Both the position numbers and the translations under genes were made by a program. From an uncultured Prevotella sp. (lineage in GTDB: Bacteria > Bacteroidota > Bacteroidia > Bacteroidales > Bacteroidaceae), in NCBI GenBank assembly GCA_900765465.1, contig CAAFRM010000207.1, forward strand, positions 1-15,255: a DNA stretch of 15,255 nucleotides, in the 5' to 3' direction. The stretch's first letter is position 1; every line of letters starts with the position of its first letter. The notes beneath the pieces were generated by a model. The model was not told the origin of the DNA, searched no databases, and saw only the letters and a list, made by a program, of their open reading frames with translations. Below, piece after piece: positions 1 to 7,995 of the stretch.

Positions 1-492
1 ATCAGCCGCCTGCCTCTTGAAACCTGCGAGACCATGAACGGCATGTGGGGTTATAAGATTACCGACCAGGATTATAAATCTACCAAGACTTTGGTTCATT
101 ACCTGGTGAATGCAGCTGGTAAGAATGCCAACCTGCTGATGAACATCGGCCCTCAGCCAGATGGTGAGCTTCCTGCTGTTGCCTTGGAGCGTTTGGCAGA
201 AATGGGAGAGTGGATGAAGACTTACGGCGAGACCATCTATGGTACCCGTGGCGGCATCGTGGCTCCTCACGATTGGGGTGTTACCACCCAGAAGGGCAAT
301 CGTCTCTTCGTTCATATCCTGAACCTGAAGGATAAGAGCCTCTTCCTGCCTCTTGGAAACCAGAAGGTGAAGAAGGCTTTCGATTTTGCCAGCAAGAAAC
401 CTGTGAAGATTCAGAAGTGCGAAGGTGGTGTGCTCTTGAATCTCGGTGAGGTTCCTACAGAAATGGATAAGGTTGTGGAAATCGCACTCTAG
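1..492 (+). CDS. alpha-L-fucosidase, GH29, C-terminal part (5' truncated by window)
   Basis: The reading frame is open from base 1 and ends at TAG 490-492, giving 163 residues with the start outside the window. The segment carries the GH29 signature around ETC-ETMNGMWGY, followed by 'LVNAAGKNANLLMNIGP' and 'PDGELP', which is the end of the catalytic barrel in bacterial GH29 fucosidases. About 60 residues of beta-rich C-terminal domain follow. Family members hydrolyse terminal alpha-L-fucose from host or plant glycans; in Bacteroidetes they are usually exported and often sit in polysaccharide utilisation loci. The catalytic nucleophile and the signal peptide would lie upstream and cannot be seen. 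The first internal Met (base 34) is not the start, because homology continues upstream of it. The gene is followed by a strong hairpin and converges on cutC. Family is confident; linkage specificity is unknown. Confidence 0.93.
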   Translation: MSRLPLETCETMNGMWGYKITDQDYKSTKTLVHYLVNAAGKNANLLMNIGPQPDGELPAVALERLAEMGEWMKTYGETIYGTRGGIVAPHDWGVTTQKGNRLFVHILNLKDKSLFLPLGNQKVKKAFDFASKKPVKIQKCEGGVLLNLGEVPTEMDKVVEIAL

Positions 493-514
493 ACTAGTGT
501 GAATAACATATTGG

Positions 515-561
515 AAAAGTGTCGTAATCTCTATGTTTTCAAGAGATTGCGACACTTTTTT
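515..561. terminator. bidirectional hairpin terminator between fucosidase and cutC
   Basis: An 18-bp stem (515-532 with 542-559, one T-G wobble) closes a 9-nt loop. The left arm starts with AAAA and the right arm runs into TTTTTT, so it can work for the + strand fucosidase and, with TTTT at the other end, for the - strand cutC. Confidence 0.88.
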
Positions 562-572
562 ATGGGTTGGAA

Positions 573-615
573 AACTTTAACCCAAAAGATTGGCTAACTT
601 TAGCCCAAAAGGTTG
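573..615. repeat. 23-nt tandem duplication at the 3' end of cutC
   Basis: 573-592 and 596-615 match at 18 of 20 positions (AACTTTA-CCCAAAAG-TTG), with copies offset by 23 nt. On the - strand each copy encodes the same last codons, Asn-Leu-Leu-Gly-stop. The inner copy is the one in frame with cutC; the outer copy is out of frame and non-coding. It looks like a short duplication of the gene end. Confidence 0.7.
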
Positions 616-1370
616 TCGATGGTTTGCTTCACTCTTTCTGCCGAGGTAACCAGCGAGTTGGCTTCATCGGCTCCCTCTGCACCCATATAAACATTGGTAT
701 TGAGCTGCTTCATCTTGCTAGGTACATTTACTCTTGCCGAGAAGTGATATTCGTGAATATCGGTGGCATCGAAGATGGTGCGGATGTTATCCTCGTTCAC
801 ACCACAGCCGGCAAGGAGGATGATGCGGCCTGCTGCTATCTTCTTGAGTTCTGCAAGAAGAGCTACACCTTCTACAGCCTTTGGCTGCTGACCCGATGTA
901 AGGATGCGGTCGCAACCCAGGGAGATGATATCTTCCAAAGCCTTCTGAGGATTGGCTGCACGGTCGAATGCACGATGGAAGGTTACGCTCATCGGCTTTA
1001 ATTCGCTATCACCTTTTGCCAATTCCACGAGTCGGCGATTCGCCTCCATATCCACTTCGCCATCTTCTGTAAGGCATCCGATGACAACACCATCCACGCC
1101 GAGTTCCCGGCAAAGGCGGATATCTTCTTCCATGCGTTCTATCTCCAAAGGAGTATAGAGGAAATCACCACCGCGAGGACGGATGATGACATGGAGCTTA
1201 GTCTCGTTCAATAACTTGCGCGCCACTTTTATTTCGCCATACGAAGGGGTAGTTCCGCCTTCAGGTATGCCTGCGCATAGTTCCACACGGTTGGCACCGC
1301 CTTCCTGTGCAGCCAGACAGCTCTCTACGCTGTTGGCGCATATTTCAAACTTAAAATCGTCTCTGTTCAT
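600..1370 (-). CDS. cutC: CutC family TIM-barrel protein
   Basis: The 256-residue product matches the CutC family (PF03932) along its whole length: 'FEICANS' near the N terminus, 'GANRVELCAGIPEGG', 'IIRPRGGDFLY', 'VTFHRAFD', 'DRILTSGQ' and 'LLAGCGVNEDNI', the glycine-rich loops of a single TIM barrel. It should be cytosolic, as no signal peptide is present. I start at ATG 1370 because family members begin at this point (MNRDDFKFEI). The frame stays open upstream to 1538, but that stretch is lysine-rich, unlike the family, and contains the promoter. The name comes from a copper-tolerance phenotype in E. coli that was later attributed to the MicL small RNA arising from the cutC gene, so a copper role should not be assumed; the biochemical function is unsettled. 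It is transcribed alone, divergent from the transglutaminase-like gene, and ends at the 515-561 hairpin. Confidence 0.92.
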   Translation of the reverse strand: MNRDDFKFEICANSVESCLAAQEGGANRVELCAGIPEGGTTPSYGEIKVARKLLNETKLHVIIRPRGGDFLYTPLEIERMEEDIRLCRELGVDGVVIGCLTEDGEVDMEANRRLVELAKGDSELKPMSVTFHRAFDRAANPQKALEDIISLGCDRILTSGQQPKAVEGVALLAELKKIAAGRIILLAGCGVNEDNIRTIFDATDIHEYHFSARVNVPSKMKQLNTNVYMGAEGADEANSLVTSAERVKQTIDNLLG

Positions 1371-1454
1371 AGTCTTTAATTCTTCTTTCCATTTAGTTAC
1401 TTGATTTCTTGCTAATTCTTTTCTCTTTTTTGCTCGATTTCTCGAATTTTTCTG

Positions 1455-1462
1455 CAAAGATA
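1455..1462 (-). promoter_or_regulatory. candidate -7 element for cutC
   Basis: The - strand reads TATCTTTG, a full match to the Bacteroidetes -7 consensus TAnnTTTG, followed by CAGA. It lies about 85 nt upstream of the chosen ATG. I see no convincing TTTG -33 box at the usual spacing. Confidence 0.5.
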
Positions 1463-1505
1463 ACATTTTTTCTTTTGTGATAGCCATTATTTCGAAAAAA
1501 AACAT

Positions 1506-1513
1506 TATTTTTG
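1506..1513 (+). promoter_or_regulatory. candidate -7 element for the transglutaminase-like gene
   Basis: TATTTTTG matches TAnnTTTG and is followed by CAGA, as in the opposing cutC promoter. A start site near 1520 would leave a leader of about 65 nt. No clear -33 TTTG is seen; the nearest is TTTC-like. Confidence 0.55.
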
Positions 1514-1584
1514 CAGAAAGTTTAAATCGAAATATCAATATATTAACTGGATTATAGTAATAGAAATTAAAAAGCTAACTAACG

Positions 1585-4326
1585 ATGAGAAAATTTTTAG
1601 TAATGTTCGCTGTTGTGTTTTTAGCCTCTTGGCAGACAATGATGGCGGCAAATGACCATTTCATTACCGATGCAGCTTATCGCACGAAGGTGGAAACGGC
1701 CTTTAAGCAGAAGGTTAACCTGGTAGGTAAGCAGTTTTACGACCAGAAGATGCTTAAGCAGCAGAAAGCTACTGGCGACGAGCAGGGTGCCTTGCAGTTC
1801 CTCTATGCTTACATGCCTGTGGCTGATGTCACCGACTATCCAACCAGCTTCTTCCTGGAGAATGTGCGTACAAGTTTCGAGGCACGCAACCAGATGGCTT
1901 GGGGTAATAAGGTACCAGAGCTGCTCTTCCGTCATTTCGTTCTGCCTGTCCGCATCAACAATGAGAACCTGGATAATTCCCGCATGGTGTTTTTTAAGGA
2001 ATTGAAGGAGCGCGTAAAGGGATTGGGCATGAAGGAAGCTATCCTCGAAGTGAACCACTGGTGTCACGAGCTGGTAACTTATCAGCCTTCCGACGGCAGA
2101 ACCTCAGCGCCGCTTTCTACCATCCGTTCGGCTTACGGACGATGTGGCGAGCAGAGTACTTTCACCGTGGCTGCCTTGCGAGCCATTGGTATTCCTGCAC
2201 GTCAGGTTTATACCCCTCGTTGGGCACATACCGACGACAACCATGCCTGGGTTGAGGCTTGGGCAGATGGTACCTGGTATTTCCTCGGTGCCTGTGAGCC
2301 GGAAGCTGTGTTGAATCTGGCTTGGTTTAATGCTCCTGCTTCCCGTGCCATGCTGATGCATACCAAGGCATTCGGCGATTATAATGGTCCTGAGGAAGTG
2401 ATGCTCCGCACCTCTAACTATACTGAAATCAATCTCATCGACAACTATGGTTCTTCTGCCCGCATCGATTTCTCTATCGAAGATGAAGCAGGCAACCCTG
2501 TGGATGGTGCAAGAGTAGATTTCAAGATATACAACTATGCGGAGTTCTGTACCGTGGTAACCAAATATACCGTGGCAGATGGCAAGACTTTCCTTTCGGC
2601 AGGTAAGGGCGACATGATGATCTGGGCTTCCAAGGGTGGCAAGTATGGCTTTGCCAAGGCATCCTTCGGTAAGGATAAGAACATCGTTATCCGCTTGAAC
2701 CATGAGGTTGGAGCAGATGCCATGCAGAAGGAAGTATTCTTCCGCGATTCTTTCGATATCGTTCCTCCTCCAGAGCGTGCCAATATTCCTGAGGTTTCGC
2801 CAGAAGCAAGAGCCAAGAACCTGGAGCGCTTTGCCTATGAGGATTCTATCCGCCACGCTTATCTTGCCACCTTCTATAATAAGGAGAGTGCGCTGGCTAC
2901 TCTGAAGGCAAACGGATTGATAGAGGAGCAGAATATTACCAGAAACGGTGTAACTTTCCTGGCTGCTAAGGGCGAGAAGCTTACAGCATCGGATGCAAAC
3001 GGGAAAATTTCAGCCAAGGCTCAGAAGATGATTGATTTCCTGGTAGCATCCAGTGGAAATCACAAGGTTATCCTCAGTTTCTTGGTGCAGCATCAGAATC
3101 GTCTGGATAGAGCCATCAACTTGCTCTCTACCTTGAGTGCCAAGGACTTGAGAGATATGCAGATGATTATTCTGGAGGATAACTTCAATGCCAAGAGCGA
3201 TGAATTATCACCACGTGTGGAAAACGAGATGATTATCACTCCTTTCAAGCAGTTCTTCGAGAAGGAATTTGCCAAGAAGCAGGTGGCATTCAAGAATAAT
3301 CCTAGTCTCCTGGTAGAGTGGGTGAAGAAGAACATCAGGATTAATCCTGATAAGAAGGCGTTGCAGATAGCTCAGACTCCTATCGGCGTATATCGCTCTC
3401 GTCTTACAGACGACCGTTCCCGCAAGGTATTCTTTGTGGATGTGGCCAGAAGCTTGGGCATCGAGGCTCAGGTGGATGCTGTGACCAAGAAGACTCAATA
3501 CAAGAACCACAAGGGTGGTGAGTGGATTGATGTAGATTTCGAGAATGCTGCGCAGGAGGCTTCTGCCAAGGGCAAGTTCGTGATGGGATATGCGGATAAT
3601 GGTGCCGTGGATGATCCTAAGTACTACAGTCACTTTACCATCCATCGCATCAATGCCGATGGTTCAACATCTCTCCTGGAATATCCTGAGGAAGGATGCA
3701 CCTGGAGCAATACATTTAAGAATGGTGTTGACTTGGATGAAGGCGACTATGCGCTGGTATCAGGCACCAGATTGGCTAATGGTGGCGTGCTTGCAGAAAT
3801 GCAGATGTTCCACGTAAAGCAGGGGGCTACCACCAAGGTAGAGATGCATTTGCGCAGCTCTGAGACCGAGATTACCGTGAAGGGCAATTTCAATTCTGAG
3901 TCGAAGTTCATCCTTTTGCCAAGCAACCAGGAGGTAAGTCTCTTGAGCCAGACAGGTCGTGGTTACTTCGTGATGGGATTGATAGGTGTAGGACAGGAGC
4001 CAACCAACCATGCCTTGAAGGACATCGCCAAGGTGGCACAGGTATTTGATAAGTGGAATCGTCCTATCGTTCTCCTGTTCGAGGATGAGGCTTCAGCCAA
4101 GAAGTTCAGAATATCAGAGTTCCCTGGCTTGCCAAAGAACATCATTTTCGGTATTGACAAGGATGGCTCTTGCCGCAAGGAAATGGTAGAGAACATGAAG
4201 CTTCAGAACAAGAACCTGTTGCCTATCTTCACCATCTCTGATACCTTCAATAGAGTGGTATTCCTCTCTCAGGGCTATACCATCGGATTGGGTGAGCAGT
4301 TGGAATCTGTAATCAGAAAACTGTAA
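1585..4326 (+). CDS. exported transglutaminase-like protein with degenerate second core and thioredoxin-like C terminus
   Basis: This is a 913-residue protein with a signal peptide (about 1-21, cut after MMAA) and no later membrane segment, so it is probably periplasmic or surface-exposed. Residues about 150-240 form a transglutaminase-like core: Cys187 in GRCGEQ, His220 in DNHAWVE, and GACEPE where the third catalytic residue should fall, giving Glu238 where Asp is usual. Residues about 282-372 resemble a carboxypeptidase-regulatory/Ig-like beta domain. Residues about 555-655 look like a second transglutaminase core without Cys or His. The last 115 residues resemble a thioredoxin fold but lack CxxC. 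Related Bacteroidetes proteins are annotated only as transglutaminase domain-containing; the reaction (cross-linking, hydrolysis or peptidase activity) is not known. It is transcribed alone, divergent from cutC and convergent with the caspase operon. Domain call is confident; physiological role unknown. Confidence 0.88.
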   Translation: MRKFLVMFAVVFLASWQTMMAANDHFITDAAYRTKVETAFKQKVNLVGKQFYDQKMLKQQKATGDEQGALQFLYAYMPVADVTDYPTSFFLENVRTSFEARNQMAWGNKVPELLFRHFVLPVRINNENLDNSRMVFFKELKERVKGLGMKEAILEVNHWCHELVTYQPSDGRTSAPLSTIRSAYGRCGEQSTFTVAALRAIGIPARQVYTPRWAHTDDNHAWVEAWADGTWYFLGACEPEAVLNLAWFNAPASRAMLMHTKAFGDYNGPEEVMLRTSNYTEINLIDNYGSSARIDFSIEDEAGNPVDGARVDFKIYNYAEFCTVVTKYTVADGKTFLSAGKGDMMIWASKGGKYGFAKASFGKDKNIVIRLNHEVGADAMQKEVFFRDSFDIVPPPERANIPEVSPEARAKNLERFAYEDSIRHAYLATFYNKESALATLKANGLIEEQNITRNGVTFLAAKGEKLTASDANGKISAKAQKMIDFLVASSGNHKVILSFLVQHQNRLDRAINLLSTLSAKDLRDMQMIILEDNFNAKSDELSPRVENEMIITPFKQFFEKEFAKKQVAFKNNPSLLVEWVKKNIRINPDKKALQIAQTPIGVYRSRLTDDRSRKVFFVDVARSLGIEAQVDAVTKKTQYKNHKGGEWIDVDFENAAQEASAKGKFVMGYADNGAVDDPKYYSHFTIHRINADGSTSLLEYPEEGCTWSNTFKNGVDLDEGDYALVSGTRLANGGVLAEMQMFHVKQGATTKVEMHLRSSETEITVKGNFNSESKFILLPSNQEVSLLSQTGRGYFVMGLIGVGQEPTNHALKDIAKVAQVFDKWNRPIVLLFEDEASAKKFRISEFPGLPKNIIFGIDKDGSCRKEMVENMKLQNKNLLPIFTISDTFNRVVFLSQGYTIGLGEQLESVIRKL

Positions 4327-4354
4327 TGCATTCATCGTACTTGAAATCATAAAA

Positions 4355-4390
4355 TAAAAAAGCCCGGGGCAAATGTCCCGGGCTTTTTTA
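4355..4390. terminator. bidirectional GC-rich hairpin terminator
   Basis: A perfect 14-bp stem (4355-4368 with 4377-4390) has an AGCCCGGG core, an 8-nt loop, and an A tract on one side with a T tract on the other. It lies between the transglutaminase-like gene (+) and the last gene of the caspase operon (-) and can terminate both. Confidence 0.93.
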
Positions 4391-4427
4391 TTATGTTCCT
4401 ATTCCTGAGTCTTATCGGTAAATCCAC

Positions 4428-5300
4428 TTATTTCTTTACGACAATCGTCTTAATCTCCACCTGCATATCCTTGTCGGCTGTGCGGTTCTTGGAGAGCCAT
4501 TTCTGGAAATCATCATACTTCAATTCTCTTGGCAATCCTTCCACGGCATTATCTATCGCCTTGATAAAAGGATTAGGAGAGCTGATAATGTAGATATAAT
4601 TCGTTTCAGACGCCTTATCGCAGGTCATGGTATATTCGTCAACATCAGAAGAATTAAACAGCGGCTGAGCCGTTTTCTGGTTGAAGAAAACGTAACGGAT
4701 GTTGGCATCTACCTCCACCTTTCCATCTTTTGATGATTGGTATGGCAGCAGGCAATAGGCATTCTTGTTGTCATCTATCAGATAGACGGCGAGATAGCCC
4801 TTGGTGGCACTCTGGTAAGCCAGATAGAGGTCATCTCCGCTCTTGAAGTTTTCACCTTCGTTACGGTCTTCTATGCCGTTGCAGAGAATCTTTGCCACAT
4901 AGTTGTTTTGCTTTGCCACAATGGCACGTGCCTTGCCGGTTACGGAGCATTTCACTACCAGCATACCTTGCTCATAGCTTATCTCATACTTGGGCTCACC
5001 TATGGTTTCGAGCCATTCTCCCTTTACGTCGCTGCTGCTCAGCGAGGTGAAGTCGGTATGGGTAGAACCATTGGTGTTGTTCATCAAGGTGGCATTATGC
5101 TGTGCCACCACGGTGCCGAATTCATCGCCCAGTGCCTGAATCTGCGCACGGCTCAATGCCGTTTGTCTGGCTTGCTCTATAGAGACGTTTTCAGGTGCGT
5201 GGTAGATGTACTCGCCATGCACCTTTTTAGTCTTCTGGGCATAGCCGGATGAAGCCACGCCCAGGAGCATCCATATCATCAAGAAAATATAATGTCTCAT
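4428..5300 (-). CDS. exported LPP20-like plus DUF4384 protein, last gene of caspase operon
   Basis: The 290-residue product has a signal peptide of about 21 residues (cleavage after SSGYA). Residues about 36-130 resemble the LPP20/FlgT N-terminal type of fold: 'SIEQARQTALSRAQIQAL' is the typical helix of regularly spaced alanines, followed by 'VVKCSVTGKARA'. Residues about 137-245 fit DUF4384: 'FKSGDDLYLAYQSATKGYL' then 'AVYLIDD', 'CLLPYQ' and a later 'NYIYIISSPNPF'. DUF4384 domains occur in exported or membrane-associated proteins, including proteins fused to or encoded beside caspases, but have no established activity. The gene starts 41 bp after the caspase stop with no promoter between them, so it is probably co-transcribed, and it ends at the 4355-4390 hairpin. 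I infer an accessory or partner role to the caspase. The domain calls come from pattern recognition. Confidence 0.82.
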   Translation of the reverse strand: MRHYIFLMIWMLLGVASSGYAQKTKKVHGEYIYHAPENVSIEQARQTALSRAQIQALGDEFGTVVAQHNATLMNNTNGSTHTDFTSLSSSDVKGEWLETIGEPKYEISYEQGMLVVKCSVTGKARAIVAKQNNYVAKILCNGIEDRNEGENFKSGDDLYLAYQSATKGYLAVYLIDDNKNAYCLLPYQSSKDGKVEVDANIRYVFFNQKTAQPLFNSSDVDEYTMTCDKASETNYIYIISSPNPFIKAIDNAVEGLPRELKYDDFQKWLSKNRTADKDMQVEIKTIVVKK

Positions 5301-5341
5301 AATTGCTGATTTTAGATATTATCTGCTATGATTACCTGTCA

Positions 5342-7897
5342 CTATTTCTTCAGAGTCATCTCTTTCCATCCTGTAGCAATCCAGGTAGAAGGAGTAGCTG
5401 TTGGGGTTTGCACCTTGCGGTTGATAACCACCGATTGCTGCTTCACATTCTCCGAGATATAGTCGCTCAGTTCGCCGAGGTTCACATCTCCCTTGCTCTC
5501 CTGCAGTTTCTTCAGGAGATAGTAGGTGAAGAGGCCATGTCCCTTGGCTGAATATGGAAAGGCGGTCTCGTCGCCTGATGCAGCACTGAATACCACCATG
5601 TTGCCACGAGGGTCTTCCTGCTTTGCCTTCAGGGCTACACCACGGGCTGAAGCCAGCATGCCTTCCTCGCGCTTGGAACCGCTGAAGCAGGCATCGAGGA
5701 ATACTACGATTTCCTTTGCCTTGGTTGAGCCTAACTCTGTATAGAGCTTGTTGAGTGAGTAGCAGCCTTCTGTCTGTGTACCATCGGCGTCGGTAGGCAG
5801 CAGGTATGCATCCTTGGTTGCCTCGTTTGGAATACCATGTCCGGCATAGTAGAACACGATGTTGATGTCGCCATTGAAGGCGCTTGCGATGTTCTTGATG
5901 TCACGGATGGCGCGGAGCATGGTTCCGTAAGAGGCATCGGCATAGTAGCGCACATTTTCGGCAGGCATTCCCAACGTCTTCTCGCAATACTTGGAGAAGG
6001 CAAGACCATCGTTCAGTGCCAATGGTACGCCGGCTACGTTGGTGTAGTTCTGGTTGGCGATAACCACGGCAAAGGTCTTGTTGTTGGTTGTTGGATTCTC
6101 TGGAATGTTCTCATCCACATCCGATGTTCCCAACTTCACGTTCTGCTGCTGTATGGTCTGCTTGTTGGCATTGCTGGTATTGGCTGCCAGCATTCCTGCA
6201 TTGATAGGGTCGAAGTGTACTTCTACGTTGGTGGCTGTGTAGTTGAGTGCAGCTGCATTGTCGTAGTGGTATTCCTTGCCCGACGGGGTGATGATGGTGA
6301 GCTGGGCGAGTGCCAGATGATCCTTGTCAATGAAGTACTTAGGATTCTTAAACTGCATTCCGTTCCAGTTGGAAGCGAAGATGCGTGCCTCGTTGTTGCT
6401 TCTTGGCACCGGAACCACCATTTCACCAACGTCTGGTGATGTTACCAGGAACACTTCGTGGTCTGCATCGTATGGCTTCAATTCCAGATGGCGCAGGTTC
6501 ACTCTCGATTCATACTTGCTGATGTATTCCTGCTGAGCCAGTTTCTGCATCTCCTGAATCTTGGCGTCGCGGTTCTTTTCGGTCATGCGGGCACGATATT
6601 CATCCAGGGTTTCGTAGCTGTCTTTTTGCTGCCACTTGTCGATGCGGTTCTCGATGAATGGAATGGCGAATGCTGAATATGCCGGGATTCCCTTTTCTTC
6701 TTCTTTGGCCTGTGAGTCGCCGTCTGTGCTCTGTTGCTGTGTGGCAACGGCTGCAATGGATGGTTTCACTTCGCCATTGAACTCTATGAGTTGAGGAATG
6801 AAGTTTGATTCAATCTTGCCTCCACCCAATGATGCCAACTTGTTGTTGATGATATTGAAGTTTTCCTTGTCGCCGATGCAGTTGTATGCTACGGCGAGTG
6901 CCTGGGTATATTTCAGCGACAGCGGGTCGCTGATGATGATATTCTTGAGATGGCCCACGGCATAGGTGAAGTATTCCTTAGACGTTTCCTGCAAACTCTT
7001 GATATGTGGATCTTTCTCCTTCAACTCCAGGGTCTTGTTGTAGTTCTGTACACCAATGTTGTAGTTGTTGATGGCGAGATGTTTCAATACATCAAGTGCC
7101 TTTGGATGAACCACTTGCAGTTTCTTGTAGATATCCAGTGCCTGCTCGAAGTTGTGTCCTTCTTCATAAAGCTTTCCTTGGATATTGAGTAGGGTTTCAT
7201 CATCAGGACGAAGGGCAAGACCCTTGCCCACGAACTTCTGCAGGTTGGCATTGTCCTTGTGGTCAATGCACAGGTTCACTGCCGACGATACGATGTCATA
7301 GTCGGTAGGATAGTTATCTGATGCCTGCTCCAATGTGATGACGGCAAGCTGGTATTTGTTTGACTGGGCGCATGCCTTGATCAGGTTCATGAATACCGAC
7401 TTGCGATACTTTTCGTCGCCTGAGCGGAGATAGGCTTGCAGATATGGTATGGCTTCCTCATACTGTCGGCGGTTTACCAGGTTGGCAGCAGCGAAGTATG
7501 AGAGCTGTGAATATGCGTTTTGAGTAGTGTATCCCCCATCAGCAAAGTCAGGCAAGCTGACTACGTCTACGTAGGCACGCGCAAACTTGATGGCATTTCC
7601 CACGCTTTGGTTGTTGCTGTTGTAAGCAGCCGCATTAGGCAGGAATGGGATGAGATTCTTCATGTTGTATATCGCCTGTGTATATTCGGCGCTAGTCTTC
7701 TCAGAGTGAGTGACTATGGCATAAGTTGCTGTATAGCAACGGTAAAGTGCGTCGTACATCTGAGTTTTGTCGCCATCCTTGTTGGCTATCTGCACAAACT
7801 CTCTGTACGCCTCATTAGATTCAGTTATCGTCTGGGCAGCCAGTTTGCTGCCCGACGATAAGAGTAATATAGATATTGCAATAAATATTTTCTTCAT
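5342..7897 (-). CDS. exported TPR-containing caspase family (C14) protease
   Basis: The product has 851 residues. A signal peptide covers about 1-21 (cut near KLAA-QT). Residues about 30-360 are helical with TPR-like pairs such as 'RRQYEEAIPYLQAYLRSG' and 'GHNFEQALDIYKKLQVVHP'. A Gln/Glu-rich linker (about 385-402) leads to a middle module (about 420-552) that resembles one in the adjacent WD40-like protein. Residues about 606-845 are the C14 caspase domain: the catalytic His687 is in YYAGHG and Cys737 in DACFSG, both intact, with SAASGDETAF downstream. Asp735, two residues before the Cys, is also conserved in metacaspases, where it favours Arg/Lys at P1; a basic specificity here is inference. 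Export places the enzyme in the periplasm or outside, unlike cytoplasmic defence caspases. It is the third gene of the leftward operon, 98 bp after the WD40-like gene. Confidence 0.93.
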   Translation of the reverse strand: MKKIFIAISILLLSSGSKLAAQTITESNEAYREFVQIANKDGDKTQMYDALYRCYTATYAIVTHSEKTSAEYTQAIYNMKNLIPFLPNAAAYNSNNQSVGNAIKFARAYVDVVSLPDFADGGYTTQNAYSQLSYFAAANLVNRRQYEEAIPYLQAYLRSGDEKYRKSVFMNLIKACAQSNKYQLAVITLEQASDNYPTDYDIVSSAVNLCIDHKDNANLQKFVGKGLALRPDDETLLNIQGKLYEEGHNFEQALDIYKKLQVVHPKALDVLKHLAINNYNIGVQNYNKTLELKEKDPHIKSLQETSKEYFTYAVGHLKNIIISDPLSLKYTQALAVAYNCIGDKENFNIINNKLASLGGGKIESNFIPQLIEFNGEVKPSIAAVATQQQSTDGDSQAKEEEKGIPAYSAFAIPFIENRIDKWQQKDSYETLDEYRARMTEKNRDAKIQEMQKLAQQEYISKYESRVNLRHLELKPYDADHEVFLVTSPDVGEMVVPVPRSNNEARIFASNWNGMQFKNPKYFIDKDHLALAQLTIITPSGKEYHYDNAAALNYTATNVEVHFDPINAGMLAANTSNANKQTIQQQNVKLGTSDVDENIPENPTTNNKTFAVVIANQNYTNVAGVPLALNDGLAFSKYCEKTLGMPAENVRYYADASYGTMLRAIRDIKNIASAFNGDINIVFYYAGHGIPNEATKDAYLLPTDADGTQTEGCYSLNKLYTELGSTKAKEIVVFLDACFSGSKREEGMLASARGVALKAKQEDPRGNMVVFSAASGDETAFPYSAKGHGLFTYYLLKKLQESKGDVNLGELSDYISENVKQQSVVINRKVQTPTATPSTWIATGWKEMTLKK

Positions 7898-7929
7898 TAT
7901 AATTATATAATAGGTATAATATCATTAAG

Positions 7930-7946
7930 AATGCATTAATTGCATT
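7930..7946. promoter_or_regulatory. short inverted repeat in the 98-bp gap upstream of the caspase gene
   Basis: AATGCA (7930-7935) and TGCATT (7941-7946) flank a 5-nt A/T centre. This gap (7898-7995) is the longest inside the operon. No TAnnTTTG promoter or strong terminator is visible in it, so an operator, mRNA-processing site or chance are all possible. Confidence 0.25.
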
Positions 7947-7995
7947 TTAATTAGGTTTCAACCCCATTCTTGGAAAATGGTTTATGGCAATAATC

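Larger units (their letters stand above)
1449..1519. repeat. imperfect inverted repeat spanning both divergent promoters
   Basis: Arms 1449-1471 and 1497-1519 (23 nt each) pair at 20 positions plus one G-T wobble, around a 25-nt centre. Each arm contains one TAnnTTTGCAGA element, one reading left toward cutC and one reading right toward the transglutaminase-like gene. The symmetry could be an operator, or simply two similar promoters placed back to back beside A/T tracts. Confidence 0.65.

Noticed and set aside
1449..1519. Invertible promoter of the type found in Bacteroides capsule loci
   Set aside because: The repeats enclose only 25 nt, each arm is itself a -7 promoter element, and no recombinase gene is present. 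Back-to-back promoters explain it better.
1371..1538. In-frame N-terminal extension of cutC by 56 residues
   Set aside because: The extension is Lys-rich and unlike CutC N termini, and it overlaps the promoter elements and A/T tracts. The family start matches ATG 1370.
2104..2856. Antisense open frame of 250 codons inside the transglutaminase-like gene
   Set aside because: It is opposite a clearly homologous coding sequence, has no recognisable domain and has an unusual composition. It is a shadow frame.
5837..6439. Antisense open frame of 200 codons opposite the caspase domain
   Set aside because: It lies wholly over the conserved caspase and middle-module sequence, and its Val/Gly/Cys/His-rich translation fits a frame shadow.
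7960..7985. Possible terminator hairpin between the WD40-like and caspase genes
   Set aside because: The arms pair poorly (about 5 bp with a bulge) and no T tract follows on the - strand.
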